Part shown: in pieces, positions 44,931 through 53,925 of the stretch
Numbering within the stretch: position 1 is the stretch's first letter
How the letters are laid out: every line of letters starts with the position of its first letter
DNA from: Helicobacter anatolicus
GTDB lineage: Bacteria > Campylobacterota > Campylobacteria > Campylobacterales > Helicobacteraceae
Assembly (NCBI RefSeq): GCF_021300615.1
Contig: NZ_JAJTMY010000004.1
Location: forward strand, 1 to 64,000
Reading direction: 5' to 3'
DNA length: 64,000 bases
Translations under genes and position numbers: made by a program
The notes under the pieces: generated by a model
Databases searched by the model: none
Seen by the model: only the letters and a program-made list of their open reading frames with translations
What the model was told of the DNA's origin: nothing

Positions 44931-45724
44931 TATTTGGTTTTTGCCACTGCTTGGTGGCAAGCCTCAATAATTATACCACGCACACCACTTTTTTCCAATA
45001 CACTTAATCCTTCAATCGTTGTACCCGCTGGGCTAGTAATTGCATCAATAATATTTTGTGGATCTTCATGCTTTAATAAAAGTGCAAATCCTTCAAACAT
45101 CCCCCTAACAAGCTCCTTGCTTTGCATGCGCCCCAATCCTTCGCGTACACCCGCATCAATCAAAGCTTGTGCAATTAATGCAACGAAGGCTGGTGAACTA
45201 CCACTTGTGGCAATACTTGCATCAATAAGTTTTTCTTCTCCTACACTCACGACATTACCAAAGCTCTCTAACAAATCAAGATTTTCATCCAACACATCAA
45301 CCGATATCGAAGAATAATTTTCACAATAAACCGCACTTGAAGATTTTTGATATTTAGCTGCAGTATTTGGCATCACACGAACATAAGTTTTTGCCTGAAT
45401 TTTTTCTCGAATCACCTGAATGCTCACACCTGCCATCACACTAATAACCTTAAATGCTTCACCGCTAAAAGCAAAACTCCCTAAACCATAAGGCTTTACG
45501 CACAAAAAAACAATTTTATCTGCAACTGAAATAGAGGAAGAGTTTTCTAAAACATTAAAATATGTTTGGATATTATGTAATTGCAAGAAATCTCTCGCTT
45601 TCTGTAAATTGCGTCCAGAGATCTCAAAATCATATTTTTCATAAAGTTTGGCCTGCAAAATACCCTTTATAATTGCAATAGCCATTTGACCATAGCCAAG
45701 AATTAAAACCTTTTGCTTAGTCAC
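44927..45724 (-). CDS. proC: Pyrroline-5-carboxylate reductase
   Basis: This 265-aa NAD(P)H-dependent reductase makes the last step of proline synthesis. It has the N-terminal Rossmann motif [16 protein letters not shown], the segment [23 protein letters not shown] and the C-terminal signature [21 protein letters not shown]. It starts with GTG, overlapping the fliW end by 8 bp, so it is coupled to fliW. It overlaps the convergent PDC-sensor gene by 4 bp at the 3' end. Confidence 0.93.
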   Translation of the reverse strand: MTKQKVLILGYGQMAIAIIKGILQAKLYEKYDFEISGRNLQKARDFLQLHNIQTYFNVLENSSSISVADKIVFLCVKPYGLGSFAFSGEAFKVISVMAGVSIQVIREKIQAKTYVRVMPNTAAKYQKSSSAVYCENYSSISVDVLDENLDLLESFGNVVSVGEEKLIDASIATSGSSPAFVALIAQALIDAGVREGLGRMQSKELVRGMFEGFALLLKHEDPQNIIDAITSPAGTTIEGLSVLEKSGVRGIIIEACHQAVAKTKY

Positions 45725-46139
45725 TAATCTTTTCCATCATTTCATTGGCTTCTTCGTTTTTATAATAATCTGATATAGGTTCTGCTAATTGATACTGAGG
45801 ATATTTAAGGCTATCTAACACAACTTGTGCCATTGTTTGATTATCAAAATTAAAAATCACAGGAGCTAAAAAATTTACCGTAGAATCTTGGATTGGATTT
45901 TGCACAACCATGATATTTGCAATAAAAATATTTTTTGTGCTTTCCAAATCCAAAAGTAATTTTACTGCCGCAGGTACATCAAATTCATACTCTCTCAAAA
46001 CAAATGGATTGATTAGTGTAAAGACAGGAGAATTGTCCTCAGCATTACTTAGACGCATAAAAACATCATCAATCTTTTCAAGCTTCATTTTTTTGACTTT
46101 CTCAAAACCTAATATAGGGGATTTTACATCAAAAATCAT
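45717..46139 (-). CDS. fliW: Flagellar assembly factor FliW
   Basis: This 140-aa protein starts [24 protein letters not shown], in line with other Campylobacterota FliW. It has the core [13 protein letters not shown] and [29 protein letters not shown]. FliW binds flagellin and the C-terminal extension of CsrA, so it links flagellin level to translation control. A GTG eight codons upstream is an alternative start. Gene order with bamD and lon agrees with that in H. pylori (fliW beside comL and lon). Confidence 0.92.
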   Translation of the reverse strand: MIFDVKSPILGFEKVKKMKLEKIDDVFMRLSNAEDNSPVFTLINPFVLREYEFDVPAAVKLLLDLESTKNIFIANIMVVQNPIQDSTVNFLAPVIFNFDNQTMAQVVLDSLKYPQYQLAEPISDYYKNEEANEMMEKISD

Positions 46140-46298
46140 AATTCTATAAACCTCATCAAACACGGATTTTACAAACTGGAAAAACCAATTACTCCCTTTA
46201 TTTTATCTAATTTTTCTCTAAAAAATCAAATTTTAAAAATTTTTTCTTAACTTTTTCATAATATAATTACAGCGACAATAAACTTCTTGAGGAAACTT

Positions 46299-46937
46299 GT
46301 GAAAATAATTGCTTCTATATATGCCACGATTTTTATTTTTTTTATTGGTTGTTCAAAAGAAAAAAATGAATTTAACAAACCTGCTACCTATTGGTATCAA
46401 GAAATGCTAAAAGAGATTAAATTGGGTAATCTTGAGAGTGCGGACAATTTCTTCTCATCTCTACAAAGTGAGCACATTAATTCCCCGTTATTGCCAGATG
46501 CAATGCTTATTTTAGGTAAAGCCCATCAAGAACATAAAGAATTTGTATTGGCTGATTATTATTTTGATGAATATTTTAAGCGTTATGGTACTCAAGAAAC
46601 AAGTGACTACCTTACTTATCTTAAAATACGCGCGCATTATCTTGCTTTCACCAACTATAGCAAGGATCAAGATTTTTTAGAAAATGCTATTTTGGAAGCA
46701 GAACTTTTTTTAGAAAAACACCCTGAAAGTAAATATGCTGATATTGTCAAGACGATAGTATTACGCCTTATTTTAGGAAAAAATGAACTCAATCGTGCCA
46801 TTGCCAATGTTTATGCAAAACAACATAAAAAAGAAGCAGAAGAGTTGTATTTAAATCGTATCGACTATGATCTTGAAGAACAAGCAAAACCCACACGATC
46901 ACATATTCCTTGGTATGTTTATATTTTTAACTGGTAG
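46299..46937 (+). CDS. bamD: Outer-membrane assembly lipoprotein BamD
   Basis: This 212-aa lipoprotein has a signal peptide ending in the lipobox FIGC, then TPR-like helical pairs (WYQEMLKEIKLGNLESADNFF, DAMLILGKAHQEHKEFVLADYYFDEYFKRYG, LENAILEAELFLEKHPESKYADIV). BamD is the essential lipoprotein of the BAM complex that inserts beta-barrels; older annotations call it ComL. GAGGAA four to five bases before GTG 46299 decides the start, though TTG at 46287 is in frame. lon follows at 11 bp. Confidence 0.92.
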   Translation: MKIIASIYATIFIFFIGCSKEKNEFNKPATYWYQEMLKEIKLGNLESADNFFSSLQSEHINSPLLPDAMLILGKAHQEHKEFVLADYYFDEYFKRYGTQETSDYLTYLKIRAHYLAFTNYSKDQDFLENAILEAELFLEKHPESKYADIVKTIVLRLILGKNELNRAIANVYAKQHKKEAEELYLNRIDYDLEEQAKPTRSHIPWYVYIFNW

Positions 46938-46948
46938 GAGAATGCCAT

Positions 46949-49357
46949 ATGCAAAACAAACATAAAATTGACTTCCCAATAGAAGTTCCTATAATTGTTG
47001 AAGAAGAATCCTTTATGTACCCTTTTATGATTACACCAATTTTTATTACTGATCCCTCAAGCATCAAAGCTATTAATAGCACCATCACAGACAAAGATAT
47101 GATTTTTGTCTGTTGTGCAAAAAATATCAAAGATCATAGCCAAAATGCGCAAAACTTCTATGATGTTGGTGTGCTTGGTAATATTATGAGAAAAGTCAAC
47201 CTTCCTGATGGAAAAGTTAAAATCCTCTTTCAAGGTATTGTAAAAGGAAAAATCGCTTCCATAGAGAGTCAAGACCCATTAAGAGGAATCATAGAACCTA
47301 TTACCTACAAAAAATACAATCAAGAAAAAATTCAAGCTATTATCGAGGTACTTAAAGAAAAAGTAAGAATTCTTGCAAACATTAGCCAGTTTTTCCCGCC
47401 AGATCTTCTTAGAACCATTGAGGATAATATAGAAGAAAATGAAGAACCAAACCGCATTATAGATATGATTGCATCAATACTGCGCCCCACAAAAGAACAA
47501 TGCTACAATCTTTTTGCAAGCAATAGCGTAGAAAAACGTTTAATGATGTTAATTGACTATGTAATCGAAGAGACACAAACCCAAAAACTCCAAAAAGAAA
47601 TCAAAAATAAAGTTCATACAAAAATGGAACAAACCAACAAAGAGTATTTTCTTAAAGAACAACTAAAACAAATCCAAAAAGAACTAGGATTAGACAAACA
47701 AAGAGATGAAGAAATAGAAAATTACAATAAAAAATTAGAAACTATTAAAGCTTTTATTCATGCAGATGCCTACAAAGAAATTAAAAAACAAATTGATCGT
47801 CTTAGTAAGATGCATCAAGATAGTGCTGATTCTAATATAGTGCAAAATTATATTGAATGGGTACTTGAAATTCCTTTTGACAAACATGCCAAAAAAAAGC
47901 TCTCCATTAATTCTGTAGAAAAACAACTTAACCAGGATCATTTCTCACTAAAAAAACCAAAAGAGAGAATTGTGGAATTTTTTGCCATCAAAGAGCTTTT
48001 AGAACAGCGTGAGCAAAAACCTACTAAAACTATTGGTACAATTCTTTGTTTTTATGGGCCTCCTGGTGTAGGTAAAACAAGTCTTGCAAACTCCATTGCT
48101 ACTGCTATCGGGAGACCTCTTGTAAAAATTGCACTAGGTGGATTAGAAGATGTCAATGAATTACGCGGTCATCGACGCACATATCTTGGTGCTATGCCAG
48201 GAAGGATTGTACAAGGTCTTATCGAAGCGAAAGCAATGAATCCTGTTATAGTTTTAGATGAAATTGACAAAGTAGGGCGCAGTATGCGTGGAGACCCCAC
48301 AAGCGTGCTATTAGAAATATTAGATCCTGAACAAAACACTGATTTTAGGGATTATTATGCAAATTTTAATATTGATTTATCACAAATTGTATTTATTGCT
48401 ACCGCAAATGATATTTCTAATATCCCTGCTCCATTGCGTGATCGTATGGAATTTATCGAGGTTTCTAGCTATACCCCACAAGAAAAAGAACAAATTGCAA
48501 AAAAATATCTCATTCCTCAAGAACTTAAGAAACACGGATTAAAACCCTCTGAGTTCTCTATTCATCAAGACGCTATCACACTTTTAATTGAAAAATACAC
48601 ACGTGAAGCAGGTGTAAGAAACTTACGCCGTCAAATTGCCACTTTGATACGAAAAAGAGCAAAAGAGATTCTACAAAACCAACAAAAAACCACTATTACT
48701 TCACAAAATTTAAAAAATTATCTTGATAAAATTGTCTTTGAAATCCAGAAAGGTGACAATGAGGATAAAGTCGGTGTTATCAATGGTCTTGCATGGACTA
48801 GTGTTGGGGGCGATGTCCTAAAAATTGAAGCCATCAAAATCAAGGGCAAGGGAACGCTAATGCTTACAGGAAGTCTTGGAGATGTAATGAAAGAATCTGC
48901 TCGCATTGCTTTTTCTGTTATCAAAGTTTTAATTGATGAAAAATTTTTTACTATCAAAAAAGAAAAGAAAAAGAACAAAGAATCAAAAGAACAAAAAGAT
49001 ATGCAAATTTATAACCTCTATGATATACACCTCCATGTACCAGAAGGTGCTACACCAAAAGATGGTCCAAGTGCCGGAATCGCTATGGCCAGTGTAATTG
49101 CTTCTATTCTTACTAACAAAAAAATCCATGGAGATATTGCTATGACTGGTGAAATCACATTAACTGGCGAAGTCCTTCCTATTGGTGGATTAAAAGAAAA
49201 GCTTATTGCAGCACATAAGGCAGGAATGAAAAAAGTCCTTATTCCTTCAAAAAACTACGAAAGAGACTTGAGCGACATCCCTAACGAAGTACTAAATGAT
49301 CTTGAAATTATCAGCGTTAAAACAATCAAAGAAGTTTTAAAACATACATTAATTTAA
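46949..49357 (+). CDS. lon: ATP-dependent protease Lon
   Basis: This 802-aa protease has the N-terminal substrate-binding LAN domain, a coiled-coil middle, the AAA+ module (Walker A GPPGVGKTSLA near residue 375, Walker B VIVLDEIDK near 430) and the C-terminal peptidase domain. The catalytic Ser is in KDGPSAGIAMA and the Lys in GGLKEKLIAAHKAG. It degrades misfolded and regulatory proteins in the cytosol. It is cotranscribed with bamD. Confidence 0.97.
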   Translation: MQNKHKIDFPIEVPIIVEEESFMYPFMITPIFITDPSSIKAINSTITDKDMIFVCCAKNIKDHSQNAQNFYDVGVLGNIMRKVNLPDGKVKILFQGIVKGKIASIESQDPLRGIIEPITYKKYNQEKIQAIIEVLKEKVRILANISQFFPPDLLRTIEDNIEENEEPNRIIDMIASILRPTKEQCYNLFASNSVEKRLMMLIDYVIEETQTQKLQKEIKNKVHTKMEQTNKEYFLKEQLKQIQKELGLDKQRDEEIENYNKKLETIKAFIHADAYKEIKKQIDRLSKMHQDSADSNIVQNYIEWVLEIPFDKHAKKKLSINSVEKQLNQDHFSLKKPKERIVEFFAIKELLEQREQKPTKTIGTILCFYGPPGVGKTSLANSIATAIGRPLVKIALGGLEDVNELRGHRRTYLGAMPGRIVQGLIEAKAMNPVIVLDEIDKVGRSMRGDPTSVLLEILDPEQNTDFRDYYANFNIDLSQIVFIATANDISNIPAPLRDRMEFIEVSSYTPQEKEQIAKKYLIPQELKKHGLKPSEFSIHQDAITLLIEKYTREAGVRNLRRQIATLIRKRAKEILQNQQKTTITSQNLKNYLDKIVFEIQKGDNEDKVGVINGLAWTSVGGDVLKIEAIKIKGKGTLMLTGSLGDVMKESARIAFSVIKVLIDEKFFTIKKEKKKNKESKEQKDMQIYNLYDIHLHVPEGATPKDGPSAGIAMASVIASILTNKKIHGDIAMTGEITLTGEVLPIGGLKEKLIAAHKAGMKKVLIPSKNYERDLSDIPNEVLNDLEIISVKTIKEVLKHTLI

Positions 49358-49374
49358 GATTATAATTAAAAAGA

Positions 49375-49423
49375 GGGGGCACACCACCTAAAAAATTTCA
49401 GAATGAAATCCTTAAGCCCCCCC
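49375..49423. terminator. Possible weak hairpin between lon and wecA
   Basis: GGGGGC (49375-49380) can pair with GCCCCC (49416-49421) between these convergent genes, with a long loop that itself contains ATTTCA/TGAAAT. No clear T-run follows, so its role is doubtful. Confidence 0.25.
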
Positions 49424-49473
49424 ATCTAAATCTTTACGAAAACTAAAATTTTTAATTACTTTGTATACCCCTA

Positions 49474-50484
49474 TTAAATACCAACTTTTCCTGCTTCTAT
49501 TTTTTTATATTTTTTATAAAGATAAATATAAAAAACCATATATAAAATACAAAAACAAAAAGATGCCCACATAAAACCTATCGTGTTATCCACACAAACT
49601 AACACTAAAAACACATAACATGCATATAAACACACAAGTAGCAATGCACTAAAAGAATTATTTCGATTAATTTTAAAAAGTAAAGAATGGAGATGTAAAC
49701 CATCAGGGTGCATTGCTTTTTGTCCTTTTATTTTGCGTCTTAAAATAGAAAATATTACTTCCCATACAGGATAAATCATTACAGACAAACCAAACCAAGC
49801 ACTAACACCATGATCACTTAAAACCCCAAGTAAAAATGCAATCAAAGTCCCTAAAAAATATGCCCCACCATCACCCAAAAAAATCTTACCAAAAGGAAAA
49901 TTTAAGACATAAAACCCCAAAATTACGACAATAGCCATTTGTGCAATTCTATATACAAAATCAATCTCTCTTCCAAATGCCACAAAAATAATTGCCGCAA
50001 AGACAATTAAAGCAATACCACTCGCAAGGCCATTGAGTCCATCAATAATATTAATTGCATTACATACACCAAGAATTCCAAAAAGACTAAAAGCTACCCC
50101 CCAATACCAAGGAAGCATCGCCAAAGGCAAAAGATTTGTAATCAATCCCACTCCAGAACTTAGTAAGATTATAATCCCCAAAAGCTGGATAAATAACCTC
50201 ACCCTCGGAGATAAAATCTCTAAAACATCTTCCAAAACCCCCGCCAAGAAAACAACACTCAAGCCAAGAAAAATTAAAATATTAGATAAATTAAAGGGAA
50301 AATTTAGTAAAAACAACACAATAAATCCGACAAAAATCCCCACACCTCCAAGTCGAGAAATATTTTGTTGATGAAATTTTTGTGGCTTTTTAGCCACAAT
50401 AAAATCTACACCGATTCCAAAAAATTTTGCCAAAACTATGCAGCCTAAACATAATAAAAAACTTACGCAAAAACCTATCCACAT
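49474..50484 (-). CDS. wecA: UDP-N-acetylglucosamine:undecaprenyl-phosphate GlcNAc-1-phosphate transferase (WecA-like)
   Basis: This 336-aa polytopic protein belongs to the MraY/WecA family of phosphosugar transferases that start lipid-linked O-antigen assembly. The family motifs are KPQKFHQQNISRLGGVGIF (near residue 35), NIIDGLNGLASGIA (near 145), FLGDGGAYFLG (near 205) and the HPDGLHLHSLLF site (near 257), with about ten membrane helices. The last motif with its histidines is WecA-like rather than MraY-like. It lies 2 bp from the PilT-like gene on the same strand, so it may be at the end of that transcript. Confidence 0.85.
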   Translation of the reverse strand: MWIGFCVSFLLCLGCIVLAKFFGIGVDFIVAKKPQKFHQQNISRLGGVGIFVGFIVLFLLNFPFNLSNILIFLGLSVVFLAGVLEDVLEILSPRVRLFIQLLGIIILLSSGVGLITNLLPLAMLPWYWGVAFSLFGILGVCNAINIIDGLNGLASGIALIVFAAIIFVAFGREIDFVYRIAQMAIVVILGFYVLNFPFGKIFLGDGGAYFLGTLIAFLLGVLSDHGVSAWFGLSVMIYPVWEVIFSILRRKIKGQKAMHPDGLHLHSLLFKINRNNSFSALLLVCLYACYVFLVLVCVDNTIGFMWASFCFCILYMVFYIYLYKKYKKIEAGKVGI

Positions 50485-50485
50485 G

Positions 50486-51418
50486 TCAGTCCTTATTTTT
50501 AAAAACTTTCATTCCTTGATTTTGTGCCAGTGCCATAACCGAAGGAATTTGATGAAGTTTTTCTTCTTTGATAAGATTTTTGATCGCAAGAGTATTTAGC
50601 AAAATTTCACAATCAAATTCTAAATTCTGTTTTTGCTGTGCAATAATCCCTACCAAACTTTCTGCAACTTCAATCGTTCGCATCTTATCTTCAAAAACAT
50701 TCAAAAGCCGTGAGATAGCGCCGACACTATTTCTAGCATGCATCGTAGCAAGTACAACATGCCCTGTATGCGCTGCAAATAAAGCAGTTTGTATACTTTT
50801 TTTATCCCTCAACTCTCCAATAAATATCACATCAGGATTTTGACGCATCGCACTCACAATACCTTTTTCAAAACTTTTTGTATCCTTGCCAACTTCACGA
50901 TAAGTAAAACAGCTTTTTTTATTAACATGCCTATATTCAATAGGATCCTCAATACACACAATATGTTTTACAAAAGAACTATTCAAATAATCTAAAACCG
51001 CATTTGCCATTGTTGTTTTTCCACTACCTGTAGCACCAACCACCAAAATCAAACCTTTTTCATTTTCCAAAACTTTTTTAAAAGAATCAAAAATCTTATT
51101 TTCAAAAAGACTTAAGACTTCTTGAGGAAGAATTCTTAAAAATACAGCTATTGACCCTTCAGACAAAAATACATGTACCCGACAAAAATATTTTTGATAG
51201 GAAAAAGAAAAATCTCTCTCATCCCCCTCATTAACTGCATGAATTAATGATTTATCTGTATGTTGCACTAAAAAATCCAAAAGTATTTGTTGTGTTAAAA
51301 TTCTACCTTGGTATAAATGATCTTGTATTTTATAATACAATGGCTTATCTGCATAACAAAAAATATCACTCACCCCTCTAGCGATCAAATCGCCTAAAAC
51401 TTCAAGCATCTGATACAC
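50486..51418 (-). CDS. PilT-like / GspE-family secretion ATPase
   Basis: This 310-aa ATPase has the layout of PilT-type motors: an N-terminal PAS-like part (LGDLIARGVSDIFCYADKPLYYKI), Walker A VVGATGSGKTTMAN near 130, the Asp box IVCIEDPIEYRH, Walker B AMRQNPDVIFIGELRD and the His box ALFAAHTGHVVLATMHARNS. PilT motors retract type IV pili, while PilB/GspE extend them; the short length and GELRD motif favour the PilT type. It starts at GTG (AAGGGGA upstream) and overlaps the preceding pilin-like gene. No PilB, PilC, secretin or prepilin peptidase is in the window. This association with ccoNOQP is odd for Helicobacter. Confidence 0.85.
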   Translation of the reverse strand: MYQMLEVLGDLIARGVSDIFCYADKPLYYKIQDHLYQGRILTQQILLDFLVQHTDKSLIHAVNEGDERDFSFSYQKYFCRVHVFLSEGSIAVFLRILPQEVLSLFENKIFDSFKKVLENEKGLILVVGATGSGKTTMANAVLDYLNSSFVKHIVCIEDPIEYRHVNKKSCFTYREVGKDTKSFEKGIVSAMRQNPDVIFIGELRDKKSIQTALFAAHTGHVVLATMHARNSVGAISRLLNVFEDKMRTIEVAESLVGIIAQQKQNLEFDCEILLNTLAIKNLIKEEKLHQIPSVMALAQNQGMKVFKNKD

Positions 51419-51773
51419 GCGATCCCCTTATAGATTTTCTAATAAAGTGCCTTATTATATGTAAATTTCTTGGGTTTTTGTGCATTATAGAAATTTCTAC
51501 AATATAATTTTTATCTTTTTCTTGTAATCTATAACTCCCCAAGAATCCATCTTGAAAATCAATAAAATCCTCTTCACATTTTTTTAAGTCATATCGCATT
51601 AAACAAGCCTTAGCAATATAATATACACTTTTTGCATAAAGTTCATTTTGAAAACTACCATAAAAATTACTCATACTATCTTTTTGAATGCTCAAGGCTT
51701 TTGGCATCATAAAAGCTACACTAATTAATGCAACCAAAACAATTAAAGTTTTCCACAATACAAAAGCTTTCAA
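51402..51773 (-). CDS. Pilin-like protein with Lys at position 5
   Basis: This 123-aa protein starts at TTG (TTGA overlap with the previous stop). It has a pilin-like N-terminus KAFVLWKTLIVLVALISVAFM: a short basic leader, then a hydrophobic helix starting with Phe. Position 5 of the mature form is Lys, where pilins normally have Glu. Absence of Glu5 is also seen in tip pseudopilins of the GspK type. The rest is soluble, with a Cys pair (ACLMRYDLKKCEE). Its context between two other pilin-like genes and a motor ATPase supports a pseudopilin role, but similarity is weak. Confidence 0.6.
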   Translation of the reverse strand: MKAFVLWKTLIVLVALISVAFMMPKALSIQKDSMSNFYGSFQNELYAKSVYYIAKACLMRYDLKKCEEDFIDFQDGFLGSYRLQEKDKNYIVEISIMHKNPRNLHIIRHFIRKSIRGSRVSDA

Positions 51774-52180
51774 TACGTATCACCATAACGCAAATGCATG
51801 CGCATCAAACAAGATTTTTTTCCGCAAATTTTTAGTAAAATATCTTCCTTGATTTCCCTAACCTCAAAGCCAAAAATTCCCTCAAGCATTACAAAGCCAT
51901 CTAAAAAAAGTGTTTGATTATCAAAAAATATTTCATGTTTATTTTCCTCATCATGCCAAATGATTTTAGAATCTTCAAGAATAATTTTAGAAGCATTATC
52001 TAAAAGATGAGAGATTTGTATTAGAGCATTTTGTATTTCTAAAAAATTATATGCAAGATCAAAAATAACTACTTCTTGTTTTTTGGCATAAAAAGCAAGC
52101 TTTGTGCATATAACACTAATTATTGCAAAAACCATCAAACCCACCAAAAATTCAAGCATAGCAAAAGATTTCATTCGCAT
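51770..52180 (-). CDS. Prepilin-like protein (type IV pilin N-terminal motif)
   Basis: This 136-aa protein has the N-terminus MRMKSFAMLEFLVGLMVFAIISVI. After a short basic leader, a Phe is followed at the right distance by Glu (F-A-M-L-E), then a hydrophobic helix, the pattern cut and methylated by prepilin peptidase. The globular part is beta-rich and holds a possible disulphide (ICGKKSC). GAGG seven bases before 52180 supports this start; a second ATG two codons on overlaps the previous stop as ATGA. It is part of the overlapping gene string after ccoNOQP. Confidence 0.65.
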   Translation of the reverse strand: MRMKSFAMLEFLVGLMVFAIISVICTKLAFYAKKQEVVIFDLAYNFLEIQNALIQISHLLDNASKIILEDSKIIWHDEENKHEIFFDNQTLFLDGFVMLEGIFGFEVREIKEDILLKICGKKSCLMRMHLRYGDTY

Positions 52181-52458
52181 TGCTTGACCTCAAAATACCT
52201 ATAAAAAATATTTCCTTTATTATGCAAAATACGCACTTGACAAACAAGATTATTTTGCGTAGTAATAGTTCCATCTGTCTTAAAAAGATTTTCTCCTAAG
52301 ATTAACTCTTTTTGCAAAACCCCTTGTAATCTCAAAATTTTAATACTTTCTATAATTTCTTGATAATGCTTTCTAAAATCAAAAAATATCTGTAATACAA
52401 AAAAAGTAAGCATCAAAGCTATTAGAACTTCTAAAGTAATAAAAGCCCTATTTAGCAA
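52171..52458 (-). CDS. Prepilin-like protein with canonical A-FITLE cleavage motif
   Basis: The N-terminus LLNRAFITLEVLIALMLTFFVLQIFF is a classic class III prepilin signal: short leader, Ala before Phe, Glu at +5 and a long hydrophobic helix. The TTG start at 52458 is preferred (AGAGA six bases upstream, 11-bp overlap with the preceding gene); an ATG at 52497 would add 13 residues but has no ribosome site. The mature part is about 90 aa with a C-terminal Cys pair (VCQV, KQCE). Confidence 0.7.
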   Translation of the reverse strand: MLNRAFITLEVLIALMLTFFVLQIFFDFRKHYQEIIESIKILRLQGVLQKELILGENLFKTDGTITTQNNLVCQVRILHNKGNIFYRYFEVKQCE

Positions 52459-53011
52459 GAAAATCTCTTTGTAAATAAACCTCTTTTTCTTCCCCATCGT
52501 GTAAAATTTTGATTTTTAAAACTACTTTCCAGCGTCCTGCTTTTTGAGGATAAAAATCAAAAGAAGATTCTATGAGATTTTGCGGCAAATGATCAACCTT
52601 ATCGCGGTAATCTTTATCATAATAGCGCATGGCATAAACTTTGTAATCAAGAATCTTTGGTGGATTTTTTACAAGAGGAATAAATTTTAATGTCACAATA
52701 TTATGTGCTTGCACTTTCAATAAAAGTTCTTTATGATTTTTTCTCTCTATTTTTTGAGCCTTTATGGAATAAGGCGGAAAAAAAAGATCGCTCATTCCTG
52801 CAAAATACACCTGCGTCTCATAAGATTGGACAAATTTTTTTGTTTCCCCTAAAAATAAATCTGTATTCTTCTCCACGACACTAGAATCTTGCAAATACGA
52901 ATTATCTTTAAGATTAGGCTGTAATAAAGAAATATATACCAAAAGTACCAAAAGTACCACCCCAATAACAATAATCAATAAAATTCCTAGTGGCCAATAA
53001 TTTTTTTTCAC
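52448..53011 (-). CDS. FixH-like membrane-anchored periplasmic protein
   Basis: This 187-aa protein starts at GTG 53011, six bases past AAGGAG and overlapping the previous stop as GTGA. It has one N-terminal membrane helix (YWPLGILLIIVIGVVLLVLLVYISLL) and a periplasmic beta-rich domain (AHNIVTLKFIPL, GRWKVVLKIKILHDGEEKEVYLQRDF). Topology and the end motif resemble FixH-family proteins, which accompany cbb3 oxidase genes and assist copper delivery or assembly. The assignment rests on topology and context, not on clear motifs. Confidence 0.65.
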   Translation of the reverse strand: MKKNYWPLGILLIIVIGVVLLVLLVYISLLQPNLKDNSYLQDSSVVEKNTDLFLGETKKFVQSYETQVYFAGMSDLFFPPYSIKAQKIERKNHKELLLKVQAHNIVTLKFIPLVKNPPKILDYKVYAMRYYDKDYRDKVDHLPQNLIESSFDFYPQKAGRWKVVLKIKILHDGEEKEVYLQRDFLAK

Positions 53012-53598
53012 TTCCTTCTCCTTCTGATCCACACAAATCCTATTATCAAACTAAGCAACATTATCCAAATCGCCACGCGTGCGACCTGTGCCAACATCTC
53101 CCCATTCCTATCAATAATATTAGATTGTATTAAAATATTTTTGTATCGCGCAAATGCATCAATAAAATGTGCGTAACCATTTAATAGAATGGCTGAGATT
53201 CTTGCAGTATCAAGTATATCAGATTTTTTAACTGGCAAAAATGGCACCATAAATTCAGAATAAACACTATCCACATCTATGGTATTTTCCAAATTTCTAC
53301 TCATAAAAAAATCAATTTTTTTATCTTCAAGGGCAAATAAAATTACAAAATAATTCTGTGTATTCATCAGATTTCTTAATACAAATTGTCGGCGTTCCTC
53401 TTTATTTAAACTTAAATCTTTTTTTAAAACCACATACATAGAAATACCTGTTTTTTGAAAAAATTCATCACCAATTTTTTCAATAATAGCCGATGTCTTT
53501 GGATTAAGCAAAAAAGTATCACCCACTACAAAAACATCTGCAAATACACAAAAAGGTAAAAGCAAAAAACAATAAAACAACCTTTTTATGTATTGCAT
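53008..53598 (-). CDS. TPM-domain membrane protein
   Basis: This 196-aa protein has a signal peptide (MQYIKRLFYCFLLLPFCVFAD). A TPM-like domain follows (DTFLLNPKTSAIIEKIGDEFFQKTGISMYVVLKKD ... NYFVILFALEDKKIDFFMS), then a C-terminal membrane helix (VAIWIMLLSLIIGFVW) and an RRRRK tail. TPM domains occur in membrane-quality-control and photosystem-repair proteins; the molecular role here is not known. Its stop overlaps the FixH-like start by 4 bp, within the post-ccoNOQP gene string. Confidence 0.7.
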   Translation of the reverse strand: MQYIKRLFYCFLLLPFCVFADVFVVGDTFLLNPKTSAIIEKIGDEFFQKTGISMYVVLKKDLSLNKEERRQFVLRNLMNTQNYFVILFALEDKKIDFFMSRNLENTIDVDSVYSEFMVPFLPVKKSDILDTARISAILLNGYAHFIDAFARYKNILIQSNIIDRNGEMLAQVARVAIWIMLLSLIIGFVWIRRRRK

Positions 53599-53608
53599 TA
53601 TATAAAAC

Positions 53609-53716
53609 TTAAATAATGTGTAAAAACATATTAGGTACTAATGCCACAACTATAGAAGTTGCAATCATCGCCACAATAAAAACTGCCAAAACTTTTTCAA
53701 GTGTACTAAATTTCAT
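53609..53716 (-). CDS. 35-aa single-pass membrane peptide
   Basis: The peptide starts MKFSTLEKVLAVFIVAMIATS, has one membrane helix and ends VPNMFLHII. Its ATG overlaps the stop of the DUF4006 gene as TAATG, the coupling seen elsewhere in this operon, and the TPM gene starts about 10 bp later. No family is recognised. A small subunit or assembly helper for cbb3 oxidase is an inference from position only. Confidence 0.65.
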   Translation of the reverse strand: MKFSTLEKVLAVFIVAMIATSIVVALVPNMFLHII

Positions 53717-53916
53717 TATTTATCCTTTAACTTATAATGCTGGATATTATCAATACTTTTCATCTCTACCGCACTTCTGTCGATTGTGTAATAGTTACTT
53801 GCTTGTTCTTTTTGAATCATAATCCCTTGATATCCTAAAAGAAATACAACAACAAGCAATAATACTACAGCAATCAAAAGCCCTAAAATCCCATTGATTC
53901 CAAACAACTTATTCAT
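53716..53916 (-). CDS. DUF4006-family small membrane protein
   Basis: This 66-aa protein has one membrane helix near the N-terminus (GINGILGLLIAVVLLLVVVFLLGYQGI) and a soluble tail with YYTIDRSAVEMKSIDN. DUF4006 proteins sit directly after ccoP in many Campylobacterota, as here (9 bp). A role with the oxidase is assumed from this conserved placement. Confidence 0.75.
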   Translation of the reverse strand: MNKLFGINGILGLLIAVVLLLVVVFLLGYQGIMIQKEQASNYYTIDRSAVEMKSIDNIQHYKLKDK

Positions 53917-53925
53917 TATTTCTCC

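Noticed and set aside
49417-49423. C7 tract as a phase-variation site
   Set aside because: It is short and lies between convergent genes, outside any coding or promoter region that I can identify.
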